Positions 5,533 through 12,297 of a DNA stretch of 12,297 nt are shown piece by piece. The position numbers and the translations under genes were made by a program. This stretch comes from RSA11 sp965652565 (GTDB lineage: Bacteria > Actinomycetota > Thermoleophilia > Solirubrobacterales > 70-9): the NCBI GenBank assembly GCA_965652565.1, contig CBFGWL010000084.1, forward strand, positions 1 to 12,297. Direction: 5' to 3'. How positions within the stretch are numbered: position 1 is the first letter of the stretch; every line of letters begins with the position of its first letter. Below the pieces are notes generated by a model. That model saw only the letters and a list, made by a program, of their open reading frames with translations. It ran no database searches and was not told where the DNA came from.

Positions 5533-8367
5533 TCAGGGGTCGAGGGCGTCGGCGAGCTGCGCGCGCGAGCTGATCCCGAGCTTGCGATAGACGCTCCCCA
5601 GGTGGTGCTCGACCGTCTTCGGTGAGATCACGAGGCGCTCGGCGACCTGGCGGTTGGTCAGCCCCTGCGCGGCAAGTCCGGCCACCCGCCGCTCGCTCGG
5701 GGTGAGCGCGGCCACGCCGGTGAGCGCGACGCGCAGGAGGCGCGCGCCCGATGCGCTGAGCTCCTCGGTCGCGCGCTCGACGACCGCCACGGCGCCGCAC
5801 GCCCGGCCGCACTCCTGCGCGCGCCGCAGGACCGCGCGCGCGTCGCGGCGTCGACCGGACCGGCGCAGGGCCGAGCCCAGCTCGAGCAGTGACCGCGCCT
5901 CCTCCAGCGCCGTGCCGGAGCGCTCGTGACCCGCCACCGCCTTCTCGAGCAGCTCGATCCCCCGCTCGCCCCCGCGGGCGACGCCGAGCGCGCGCAGCGC
6001 CGTGCCGAGCGCGCGTAGCGCCCCGGCCGAGCGGGCGAGCTCGGCGTCCCGCTCGGCGAGCTCCACGGCTCGGCCGCGATCCCCCGCGCGCGCGGCCGCC
6101 ACGGCGGCGCCGCTGCGCCACGAGCGGAACGAGATCGCCGGGCTCACAAGCCCCAGTTCGGTGAAGATCTCGCCGGCCCGCTCGAACTCAGCTAGCGCGT
6201 CGGTCGGCCTGCCGGCCTCGAGCAGCACGTGGCCGCGCGCCTCCAGCCAGTGGGGGAACTCGAAGTCCTCGCGAAACCCCGGCTCCCTCGCCCAGGACTC
6301 AAGCGTCCGAGCCGCGGTCTCCGGATCCCCGCCCTCCAGTTGCGCGAGGGCGAGCGCACCAGCCGCGCGCGGTAGGCCGATTCCCCAACCGAGGCGCGCG
6401 CCGTCCAGCGAGGCTTGCGCGCGCCTGCGGATCTGCGCGACGTCACCGCGCCCGAGCGCGATGAGCAGATGGACGAACTCGAGCGCCGCCAGCTCGAGCG
6501 CGGACCCCTGCGCGCCGGCCGCATCGCCGAACCGCCGCGCCAGCGTCTCCGCCTCCTCGAGCTCGCCGCAGGACGCGGTCGCCATCGCGGCGATCCGGAA
6601 GGCGACGCCGTCCTCGTCCACCGAGCCGAGCGTCCCCGCGGCCCGGCGAGCCAGCTCCAGCACACGCGCGCGCGGCTCGGCGGCGTAGAGGCGCTCCAGG
6701 GCGGCGAAGCCGAGCACGGCCCGCCCGATCGGCAATGCGTCGAGGTCGTCTCGCCCGAGCAGCTCCTCGAGCTGCGCGCGCGAGCGCTCCCGCCGCGTGG
6801 GATCGTGGCTTCCCGACATCGCCTCGCCCGCGGCGGCCCACCAGGCGAATGGCGAATCGGTGCCCTCAAGCTCCGCCGCGGCCACGGCGAACACTTCGGC
6901 GGACGCGGCGAACCGGCCCCTGATGCCGAGGATCCGGCCCAGGTTCATGAGCGCGAGCGCCCGCTGATCGCTGTCGGCCAGCTCCGCGGCCGCCTCGCGG
7001 ATCAGCTCAACCCCCCGGGGCGAGCCCGCTGTGGCCTCGGCCAGCCCCAGTTCGAACAGAATCTCTCCCCGCCGCTCGAGCCCACCCCCCTCGCGCAGGG
7101 CGCGCTCGAGATACTGGGCCGCCGAGGACGGGGCGCCGCGCGCCCGCGCCTGCTCCGCCGCCCGCACGAGCACCTGCACGATCCAGGCCTCACGACCCGC
7201 GATCGCGCGCAGCAGGTGGGCTGCCACCCGCTCGGGCTCGGCCGCATCCGCGTGCAGGGCCCGCGCCGCCTCGAGGTGGCCTGCCGATCGCTGCCCCTCG
7301 GGGATCTCGGCGCGCACGGTCTCGCGGATCAGTGGATGCGTAAAGGCGACGGGGTCGACCGAGGCGAGCAGGTCGGCGCCGACCAGCACGTCCGCGGCAG
7401 CATGCGCGGCGCCGATGTCGACGCCCGCTACGCGAGCGGCCCTGCGGAGCTCCGCGCCGTCTCCGGTGATGGCCGCCGCGAACGCGAGCGCTCGCGCGGG
7501 GTCGGGCAGCCGCCCCAGGCGCACCAGGAGGTGGCGGCGCAGAGCCGGCGGGTTGAGGGCCGCCAGGCGCTCGGCCGCAGCCGCCGTCGGCTCGAGCCCC
7601 TCCGCGTGGACGGCGCTCAGCAGCTCGCGCACATACAGCGGGTTGCCGCCCGTGACCTCCAGGCAGGCGGCGCAGAACCCGTCCTCGGCCCGGGGAAGCT
7701 GAGCGCGCACGAGGCCGTCGACGGCCGCGCGGCTCAGCGGGGGAAGCGAGACGTGTGTTGCGGCCGGGTGGGCCGCCAGCTCACTGACCGCCCGCTCCTC
7801 GGCCGGCTCGCCGGCCCGCAGGCCGAGCGCGATCGCGACCGGCAGATCACCGAACCTCCGCGTCAGGTAGTGGAGGAAGCGCACGGACGGCTCGTCGGCC
7901 CACTGCACGTCGTCGACGACGACCAGGAGCGGACCCGAAGCGCACGCGCTCGCGACCAACGCGTGCAAGCCGCGCATGACGGCCACCGATCGGTCGAGTC
8001 CCGCATCCGATGCGGCGCTCCCGCCCTGCGCGGTCGCATCGAACAGCGGGCGGACTGGGGCGAGGTGACCCGACCAGAACGCGTCATCACCCTCGGCGCG
8101 GTGCTCGACCTCGTCGGCAAGCAGCTGGAGGACGACTCCGAACCCGAGCGGCTGCTCAAGCGGCGAGGCCGTAGCCCAGAGCACGCGTGCCTTCGCGGCG
8201 ACGCGCTCGCCGAGCGATCGTAAAAGAGTCGACTTGCCGATCCCGGCCGGTCCCTCGACCACGGCGAGACGACCGGCCCCCTCCGCCGCCGACGCCACCA
8301 GCTGCGCCAGCTCATCAAGCTCCCCGTCGCGCTCGAGCAGCCTCCCTTGCCTCGTGCCCTGCCGCAT
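5533..8367 (-). CDS. Large ATP-binding LuxR-family (LAL) transcriptional regulator
   Basis: The product has 944 residues from the ATG at 8367, which sits ten residues before the typical LLERDGELDEL opening of the family. An open frame runs further upstream but crosses the 3' end of the neighbouring gene and has no family-like sequence. It carries a P-loop ATPase with Walker A GPAGIGKS (39-46) and Walker B LLVVVDDVQWAD (147-158), a long alpha-helical middle rich in Ala/Glu/Arg (TPR-like, roughly 430-870), and a C-terminal LuxR/GerE helix-turn-helix (888-940: LTPSERRVAGLAAQG, LTNRQVAERL, SPKTVEHHLGSVYRKLGI). LAL (MalT-like) proteins sense a ligand through the helical region and activate transcription in an ATP-dependent way. 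The ribosome binding site is weak. A related regulator lies just upstream on the same strand, 208 bp away, with a hairpin between them. The signal and targets are unknown. Confidence 0.9.
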   Translation of the reverse strand: MRQGTRQGRLLERDGELDELAQLVASAAEGAGRLAVVEGPAGIGKSTLLRSLGERVAAKARVLWATASPLEQPLGFGVVLQLLADEVEHRAEGDDAFWSGHLAPVRPLFDATAQGGSAASDAGLDRSVAVMRGLHALVASACASGPLLVVVDDVQWADEPSVRFLHYLTRRFGDLPVAIALGLRAGEPAEERAVSELAAHPAATHVSLPPLSRAAVDGLVRAQLPRAEDGFCAACLEVTGGNPLYVRELLSAVHAEGLEPTAAAAERLAALNPPALRRHLLVRLGRLPDPARALAFAAAITGDGAELRRAARVAGVDIGAAHAAADVLVGADLLASVDPVAFTHPLIRETVRAEIPEGQRSAGHLEAARALHADAAEPERVAAHLLRAIAGREAWIVQVLVRAAEQARARGAPSSAAQYLERALREGGGLERRGEILFELGLAEATAGSPRGVELIREAAAELADSDQRALALMNLGRILGIRGRFAASAEVFAVAAAELEGTDSPFAWWAAAGEAMSGSHDPTRRERSRAQLEELLGRDDLDALPIGRAVLGFAALERLYAAEPRARVLELARRAAGTLGSVDEDGVAFRIAAMATASCGELEEAETLARRFGDAAGAQGSALELAALEFVHLLIALGRGDVAQIRRRAQASLDGARLGWGIGLPRAAGALALAQLEGGDPETAARTLESWAREPGFREDFEFPHWLEARGHVLLEAGRPTDALAEFERAGEIFTELGLVSPAISFRSWRSGAAVAAARAGDRGRAVELAERDAELARSAGALRALGTALRALGVARGGERGIELLEKAVAGHERSGTALEEARSLLELGSALRRSGRRRDARAVLRRAQECGRACGAVAVVERATEELSASGARLLRVALTGVAALTPSERRVAGLAAQGLTNRQVAERLVISPKTVEHHLGSVYRKLGISSRAQLADALDP

Positions 8368-8516
8368 TACCAGATGCTCGCTATCCGGCGTGGAGCTTAT
8401 GGGGCGAGCGGGAGATCGGCGCGGCCAGCTCACCCCCGCCGTCAGCGCGCGATCTTCGCCCCCCTGCTGCACTCGCGGGCGGATCACCGGGTGCCTTGGC
8501 GAGCACCTGCACCTGG

Positions 8517-8537
8517 GCGCTGGCTCCGCCCCAGCGC
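8517..8537 (-). terminator. Hairpin between the two LAL genes
   Basis: GCGCTGG (8517-8523) and CCAGCGC (8531-8537) form a perfect 7-bp stem with a 7-nt loop, 39 bases beyond the stop of the second LAL gene. An overlapping alternative stem pairs GGCGCTG (8516-8522) with CAGCGCC (8537-8543). No U-run follows. The position in a 208-bp gap suggests that the upstream transcript ends here, leaving 5533-8367 to its own promoter in 8368-8516, where I see no clear promoter boxes. Confidence 0.35.
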
Positions 8538-8575
8538 AGCGCCTTACGTGCTGCCTTGCGAGTCCCCGCCTGACT

Positions 8576-11204
8576 CTAAGCCTCGGCGTCGATTCCCAAG
8601 ACCCCGGCGAGCTGGTTGCGCCGCCGGATCCCGAGTTTGCCGTATGCCTTCTGCAGGTGCCACTCAACGGTGCGGATCGAGACCACGAGCTTTTCGGCGA
8701 TCTCCGCGTTCGAGCTGCCGCGCGCCGCGAGCTCGGCGATCTCCCGCTCGCGCTGAGTGAGCTCGGGCGCGAGCGCGTGCGCGAGCCCCGGCGTGCGCGC
8801 CGCCGAGCCGGGCTCCAGGGCGCTGGCCGAAGCCGCGGCGCTGCGGCGCGCCGAGTCGGAGCGCCCTTCGTCCGCGTACGCCTCTGCGGCCGCGGCGTGG
8901 GCTTCAGCCGCGTGCACGCCGAGGCCGCGCTCGGCGAGCCTGGCCGCCGCCGCCGTCAAGGCCGCCCCCGACCCGTCGAGGAGGGCTGCCGCCCAGTCCG
9001 CGTAGTCGCGCAAGAGATCGGACTGCACCGAGCCCGCGACGCTGACGAGCTGGGCGGCAGCCCGCCTCGGCGGGACGCCGAGCCGCAGCGCGGTCACGAG
9101 CGCAAAGGCGCGCTGCAGGCGCAGGGCGCCAGCATCGGCAGCGCCGTCCAGCGCGATCTTCTGCGCACGGCTGAGCTCCCCGTTGCTGGCGGCGGCCCAG
9201 GCACGGCCCGCGACCAAGTCGTGCGCAAACAGGCGCTGACGGGGACGCTCGGCCGCCAGCGCTTCCCCCTGCGAGAGGGCCGCGGTCGCCATGGCCCCAT
9301 CGCCACGCTCGCCCGCCACGCGAGCTAGCAGGAAGTACGCCCACGGCAGCAGCCCGGCCAAATCCGAGCCCCGGAGGGGGGCGATCCCCTCTCGCAGGAG
9401 CCGTTCCGCCGTCTCGAGCTCGCCCCTCAGCATCGCGAGGATTCCCGACCCGACTAATGACCCACCCCGCGCTTGCTCGTCGCCCACGCTCGCGGCCAGC
9501 GCCAACAGCCCGCTCATCGCATCCTCCGCCTCCTTGAGCCGCCCCGCGTACGCAAGGGCCATCGTGTGAAGCGCGGTGATCCAGGCGGGGCCATGAGGGA
9601 AGCCCTCGGCGAGCTCGAGCGCGATCTCGAAGTACGGACGAAGCACGGCGACGGCGTCGTCGGTGCGCCCGTCGCAGATCAGGTGTGTCGCTATTGCGGA
9701 GATTCCGTACAGGCGCGCCCAGCGGTCGGCGTCACCGGTGGCGATGATCGGCTCCGCCAAGGCAACCGCTTCGTCGAGCGGCCCGTCAAAAGCCAGCACC
9801 TGAGCGCGGAGCCCGTCGATCTGCGCCCGCCACTGGGGGTCCGCGCTAGCCTGCCGCGCCTCTCTGAGCATGAGGTCCGTCTCGTTGGAGCGCCCCAGCC
9901 CCCAGTGCAGGGCCAGCACGCGCTGGAAGAGGTAGTGGCGGGCGTGCGCGCTCTGTAGCGCTTCGGCGGCGTGGGGGGCCAGCGCCGCCTCGGCGGCCTC
10001 GAAGCGGTTCTTCGCGATCAGTGCCTCGCCCAGAGCGAGCGCGGCGGGGAACCCACCTCCAGCGTCCTGCGCCGCCCCCGCGAGTCGCACCGCCAGATCG
10101 GCGTCGAATGCTCGCGTCGCCCTGCGCGCCGCCGCGGTGAGCATGTCCGGATCCCCATCCCCGTCCGCCTCAAGGCGCCAAGTCGCAACTCGCATCAAGT
10201 CGCTCCGGCTCGTCATGCCCCGCGCTTCAACCCAATCTGCGAGGCGGCGGCGTACGGCCGCCGCCTTGGTCACCGGAACACGCTGCCTGACGACCTCGCC
10301 GTAGAGCGGATGCGCGAACCGCGCCATCCGCCGCCCGTCCTCCGTTGCGACGACGATGACCCCGCGACGCTCAAGCTCCGTGATCCGCCCGTCGGCGGAG
10401 AACTCCTCGAGCGCCCCGAGCTCCAGGGGCTCCGCAAGCGCGAGTATCTCGAGCACCTCCCGCTCAGAGGCGCTCAACCGGCCGATCCCTGCCTCGACCA
10501 GCTCGGCGAGCCGCATGCTCCGCGGGATGCGCCCGCTCCAGCGCCAGATCCCCTCCGCCTTGGCGAGCGTGCCGTCGCCGAGCGCCGCGACGACGAGCTC
10601 CCTCATGAAAAGGAGGTTGCCCGCGGCGGCCTGCCAGAGCGCGCGGGCGGAATGGTGATCCACCGGTGCTCCCAGCGCCAGCTCCAGCACTTCCTGCCCC
10701 TGCGCCGATCCGAGCTCGGCCAGGTCGAGCCGTGGCGCGTCCAGCTCCTTCCAAAGCGCGGTGATCGCGTCCGGCGGCACCGCGTCCTCCCTGACAACCG
10801 CGCAGACGAACGCCGCGTTTGCGTTGGCAAGGTGGAAGGCGAGCGCCGCGCCGCTCAGGTCAAGGAGATGCGCATCATCGATGACGAGCGCCGGCCTGTC
10901 GTCGCCGCCGAGCTCGGCGAGCCGCTGCGCGATCGTCGTGAACATCGAGAAGCGGTCCGTTGTCTCCGGCGGGGGATCCGGGATGACCTCGCTCAAGCAG
11001 CCGAAGGGGATCGAGGCCGCGGCCGTGGTAGCCGTGGCGAACACCGTTGCCGGCGCGGTGGCGAATGCCTCGCGCACGAGGCGCGACTTGCCGACCCCCG
11101 CGGGACCGACGACGAGGACCGCCCTGACATCGCGGTCGTCGAGCGAACGCCGCAGAAAGCTGACCTCGTCCTGCCGCGCTACGAAAGGCCAGGTGCCTAG
11201 CCAT
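8576..11204 (-). CDS. Large ATP-binding LuxR-family (LAL) regulator with a 5' frame anomaly
   Basis: About 875 residues if read as one protein. The long frame contains Walker B ALVIDDAHLLD, a region typical of LAL proteins (GIWRWSGRIPRSMRLAELVEA), a long helical middle, and a C-terminal LuxR helix-turn-helix (last 61 residues: LTQREREIAELAARG, SNAEIAEKL, IRTVEWHLQKAYGKLGI). The first GTG in this frame, at 11077, has no ribosome binding site and would cut inside the ATPase: upstream codons read WPFVARQDEVSFLRRSL and then VVGPAGVGKSRL, the expected N-terminus and Walker A. No in-frame ATG, GTG or TTG precedes them back to the stop at 11270-11272. The ATG at 11204 has GGAG eight bases before it but is in another frame; removing one G from ATGG (11201-11204) would give MLGTWPFVARQDEV in frame. 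So this is a sequencing error, a frameshift mutation (pseudogene), a recoded gene, or a non-standard start such as CTG 11257 or ATT 11269. The rest of the frame is intact for over 830 codons. Confidence 0.8.
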
Positions 11205-11266
11205 GCCCCTGACTCCGCCCCCCTGATAACCCCTGTCGCTGCGCCGCGTCCGATCAGCTCCCGATG

Positions 11267-11272
11267 AATTTA
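11267..11272 (-). promoter_or_regulatory. Possible -10 element TAAATT for the second LAL gene
   Basis: Within an otherwise GC-rich stretch, the - strand reads GTTAAATTCATC, giving TAAATT (pattern TAnnnT) about 62 bases before the ATG at 11204. No good -35 box is visible at the usual distance. If real, transcription would start near 11260, which would make the ATT codon at 11269 unusable as a start. The call is weak. Confidence 0.22.
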
Positions 11273-11394
11273 ACGCGCGCGGCGCTGCCGTGAGCCGTGC
11301 CTCCGCGAACGGACGGCATCTCAGCGCAATCGAAACCCGCTTGGAACGGCGCTCGCTGTCGGCGCGATCCGTGAAACTCGCCCGGCCTGGGGCG

Positions 11395-12165
11395 TCAGTC
11401 GCACGCCGCGTTCACAACCCGCCCCGCTTTCTTGGCCTCCCTCTTGGCCGCCTTGACCTTCTTGCGAGCCTCCTTGACCCCGCGCTTCGCGCGCTTCTTG
11501 GCCTTCGCGGTGCCGGCGCGCCTCACCGCGCGCCTCTGCCGCTTCGCCTGCTTCCGCGCACGGTCCAGCGCGCGGCGCTTGGCGCGCTTGTTCTCGCGAG
11601 CGCCCGGACAGTTGAGCGCCGTGTCCGTGCCGCCGTTCGCGACCGTCCCGAACATCTGGGTGCCCAGGTAAACGCCACCGCCGACGGCGAACCCCATGCC
11701 CGCGGTTCGCGTCCGGACGCCGTGGAGGTCGAGGAGGTTGCGGTGGTGGCCGGGGCTCTTACGCCACAGGCTGAAGAAGCTACGCGCGCTGGGCGGCGGG
11801 CTCGGCCAGATGGCGATGTTCTCGCCGACCGAGCCCGGATAGCCCGCAGCCTGCGCACGGTCGGTGGGGCCGTCGCCGTCGGGATTCACGTGATCGAAGA
11901 AGTCACGGTCGATCATGTCCTGGCTGTGCGCCCTGGCGACAGCGCGCAAGGTCGGGTCGTGCGTCAGGACTGGAACGCCGCGCTCGGCGCGGTAGACGTT
12001 CGTGAGACACAGCAGGGCGGTTTCCGCCTCGGCGATGTTCGCCGGCGTGATCTCAGCGCCCGCGCCCGGGCAGAGGGCGGCCGAGGCGCGCTCCGGAGCC
12101 GCGACGGCTACGCCCGCGAATAGCGCGAGCGTCGCTACCCCCATCGATCTCACCCTCAACCCCAT
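11395..12165 (-). CDS. Secreted CAP/SCP-domain protein with Lys/Arg-rich C-terminal tail
   Basis: The 256-residue product starts with a signal peptide (charged MGLRVRS, hydrophobic 9-23, ASA cleavage-like site at 27-29), so it is exported. Residues about 44-180 form a bacterial CAP (SCP/PR1, YkwD-like) domain: LTNVYRAERGVPVLTHDPTL, then AHSQDMIDRDFFDH with His80 and His92, GENIA (114-118) with Glu115, and SPGHHRNLL with His140 are the usual CAP cleft residues. The biochemical role of bacterial CAP proteins is mostly unknown. Residues 187-256 are a very basic tail of Lys, Arg and Ala with almost no hydrophobic core, ending in NAACD. Cysteines at 32, 53, 186 and 255 could form two disulfides. 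The ATG at 12144 (eighth residue) has a better ribosome binding site (GAGG nine bases upstream), but the 12165 start gives the positively charged n-region a signal peptide needs. It stands alone, with an inverted repeat upstream. Confidence 0.88.
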   Translation of the reverse strand: MGLRVRSMGVATLALFAGVAVAAPERASAALCPGAGAEITPANIAEAETALLCLTNVYRAERGVPVLTHDPTLRAVARAHSQDMIDRDFFDHVNPDGDGPTDRAQAAGYPGSVGENIAIWPSPPPSARSFFSLWRKSPGHHRNLLDLHGVRTRTAGMGFAVGGGVYLGTQMFGTVANGGTDTALNCPGARENKRAKRRALDRARKQAKRQRRAVRRAGTAKAKKRAKRGVKEARKKVKAAKREAKKAGRVVNAACD

Positions 12166-12201
12166 GTCGGGTGGACGCTATCGGGCGCCCGCGGACAAGA
12201 A

Positions 12202-12222
12202 ACCCGTAGGCGACTACTGGAC
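12202..12222. repeat. Intergenic 21-bp element, copy 2
   Basis: ACCCGTA, GG, CGACTACTGGAC matches 3284-3304 at 19 of 21 positions. Here it lies 37-57 bp upstream of the CAP-protein start. Relative to its gene the orientation is opposite to that of copy 1, which fits a binding site better than a directional promoter. The right half overlaps the inverted repeat at 12212-12232. Confidence 0.35.
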
Positions 12223-12232
12223 TCCAGTGGTC
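12212..12232. promoter_or_regulatory. 21-bp inverted repeat upstream of the CAP-protein gene
   Basis: Arms GACTACTGGA and TCCAGTGGTC flank a single C; nine of ten positions are Watson-Crick complementary and the tenth is a T/G pair. It ends 47 bp before the CAP-protein ATG on the - strand, where an operator could lie. No adjacent regulator is visible, and the gene to the right is outside the window, so which gene it would control is open. Confidence 0.4.
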
Positions 12233-12297
12233 ATCTGAGGCGCGGCGCGCGCAGACCGGCCGAGCGAAGCCTCAGCCAACGATCCGCACCTGCCGCA

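Noticed and set aside
4229..6121. 630-residue open frame on the - strand spanning the repeat protein and the end of the first LAL gene
   Set aside because: It overlaps two better-supported genes in other frames; its repeats are only the mirror of the decapeptide repeats.
6415..8223. 602-residue open frame on the + strand opposite the first LAL gene
   Set aside because: It is the antisense of a clear LAL regulator in GC-rich DNA; the translation is Arg/Pro/Gly-rich without any domain motif.
8368..8667. 100-residue N-terminal extension of the first LAL protein
   Set aside because: It would overlap the 3' end of the neighbouring LAL gene and has no family-like sequence; the ATG at 8367 sits where LAL proteins normally begin.
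11075..11077. GTG at 11077 as the true start of the second LAL gene
   Set aside because: No ribosome binding site, and it would remove the Walker A motif that is plainly encoded just upstream in the same frame.
9971..11200. 409-residue open frame on the + strand opposite the second LAL gene
   Set aside because: Antisense shadow of a gene with recognisable motifs; no domain or ribosome binding site supports it.

Overview
The window is very GC-rich chromosomal DNA with dense, well-separated genes, rare ATG-poor starts and strong G/C third-position bias. Together with large LuxR-family ATPase regulators, a secreted CAP-domain protein with a basic tail, and a membrane-anchored decapeptide-repeat protein of the 'LLALFIAMGGTAVA' type, this points to an actinomycete, most likely class Thermoleophilia (Solirubrobacterales-like). 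The lineage call is inference from style and families; no rRNA or other marker gene is present.

Layout, left to right. Positions 1-252 are non-coding and very GC-rich, with short imperfect repeats and a 13-bp palindrome just before the first gene. Positions 253-3019 hold a two-gene unit on the + strand: an NAD(P)-dependent aldehyde dehydrogenase, then, after one base, a secreted sugar-dehydrogenase-fold (GSDH/PQQ-type) protein. A 317-bp gap (3020-3336) follows, containing a long hairpin. Then come an alpha/beta hydrolase (3337-4224) and a membrane-anchored decapeptide-repeat protein (4376-5362), both +. The right half is on the - strand: two large ATP-binding LuxR-type (LAL) regulators (5533-8367 and 8576-11204) and, upstream of them, a secreted CAP/SCP-domain protein (11395-12165).

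How the parts may fit: the aldehyde dehydrogenase and the GSDH protein are very probably co-transcribed and may be controlled through the TGACAC-g-GTGTCA palindrome. The hydrolase, repeat protein and CAP protein look like separate units. The targets of the LAL regulators cannot be deduced. No mobile element, CRISPR, tRNA or rRNA was seen.

The points most worth a second look are (a) the second LAL gene, whose Walker A motif lies upstream of every usual in-frame start codon and whose only well-placed ATG is one base out of frame; (b) the operator-like palindrome before the aldehyde dehydrogenase; (c) the 78-nt hairpin after the GSDH gene; and (d) a 21-bp sequence shared by two intergenic regions 9 kb apart, one copy of which forms half of a 21-bp inverted repeat. 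I found no convincing wholly new multi-gene system.
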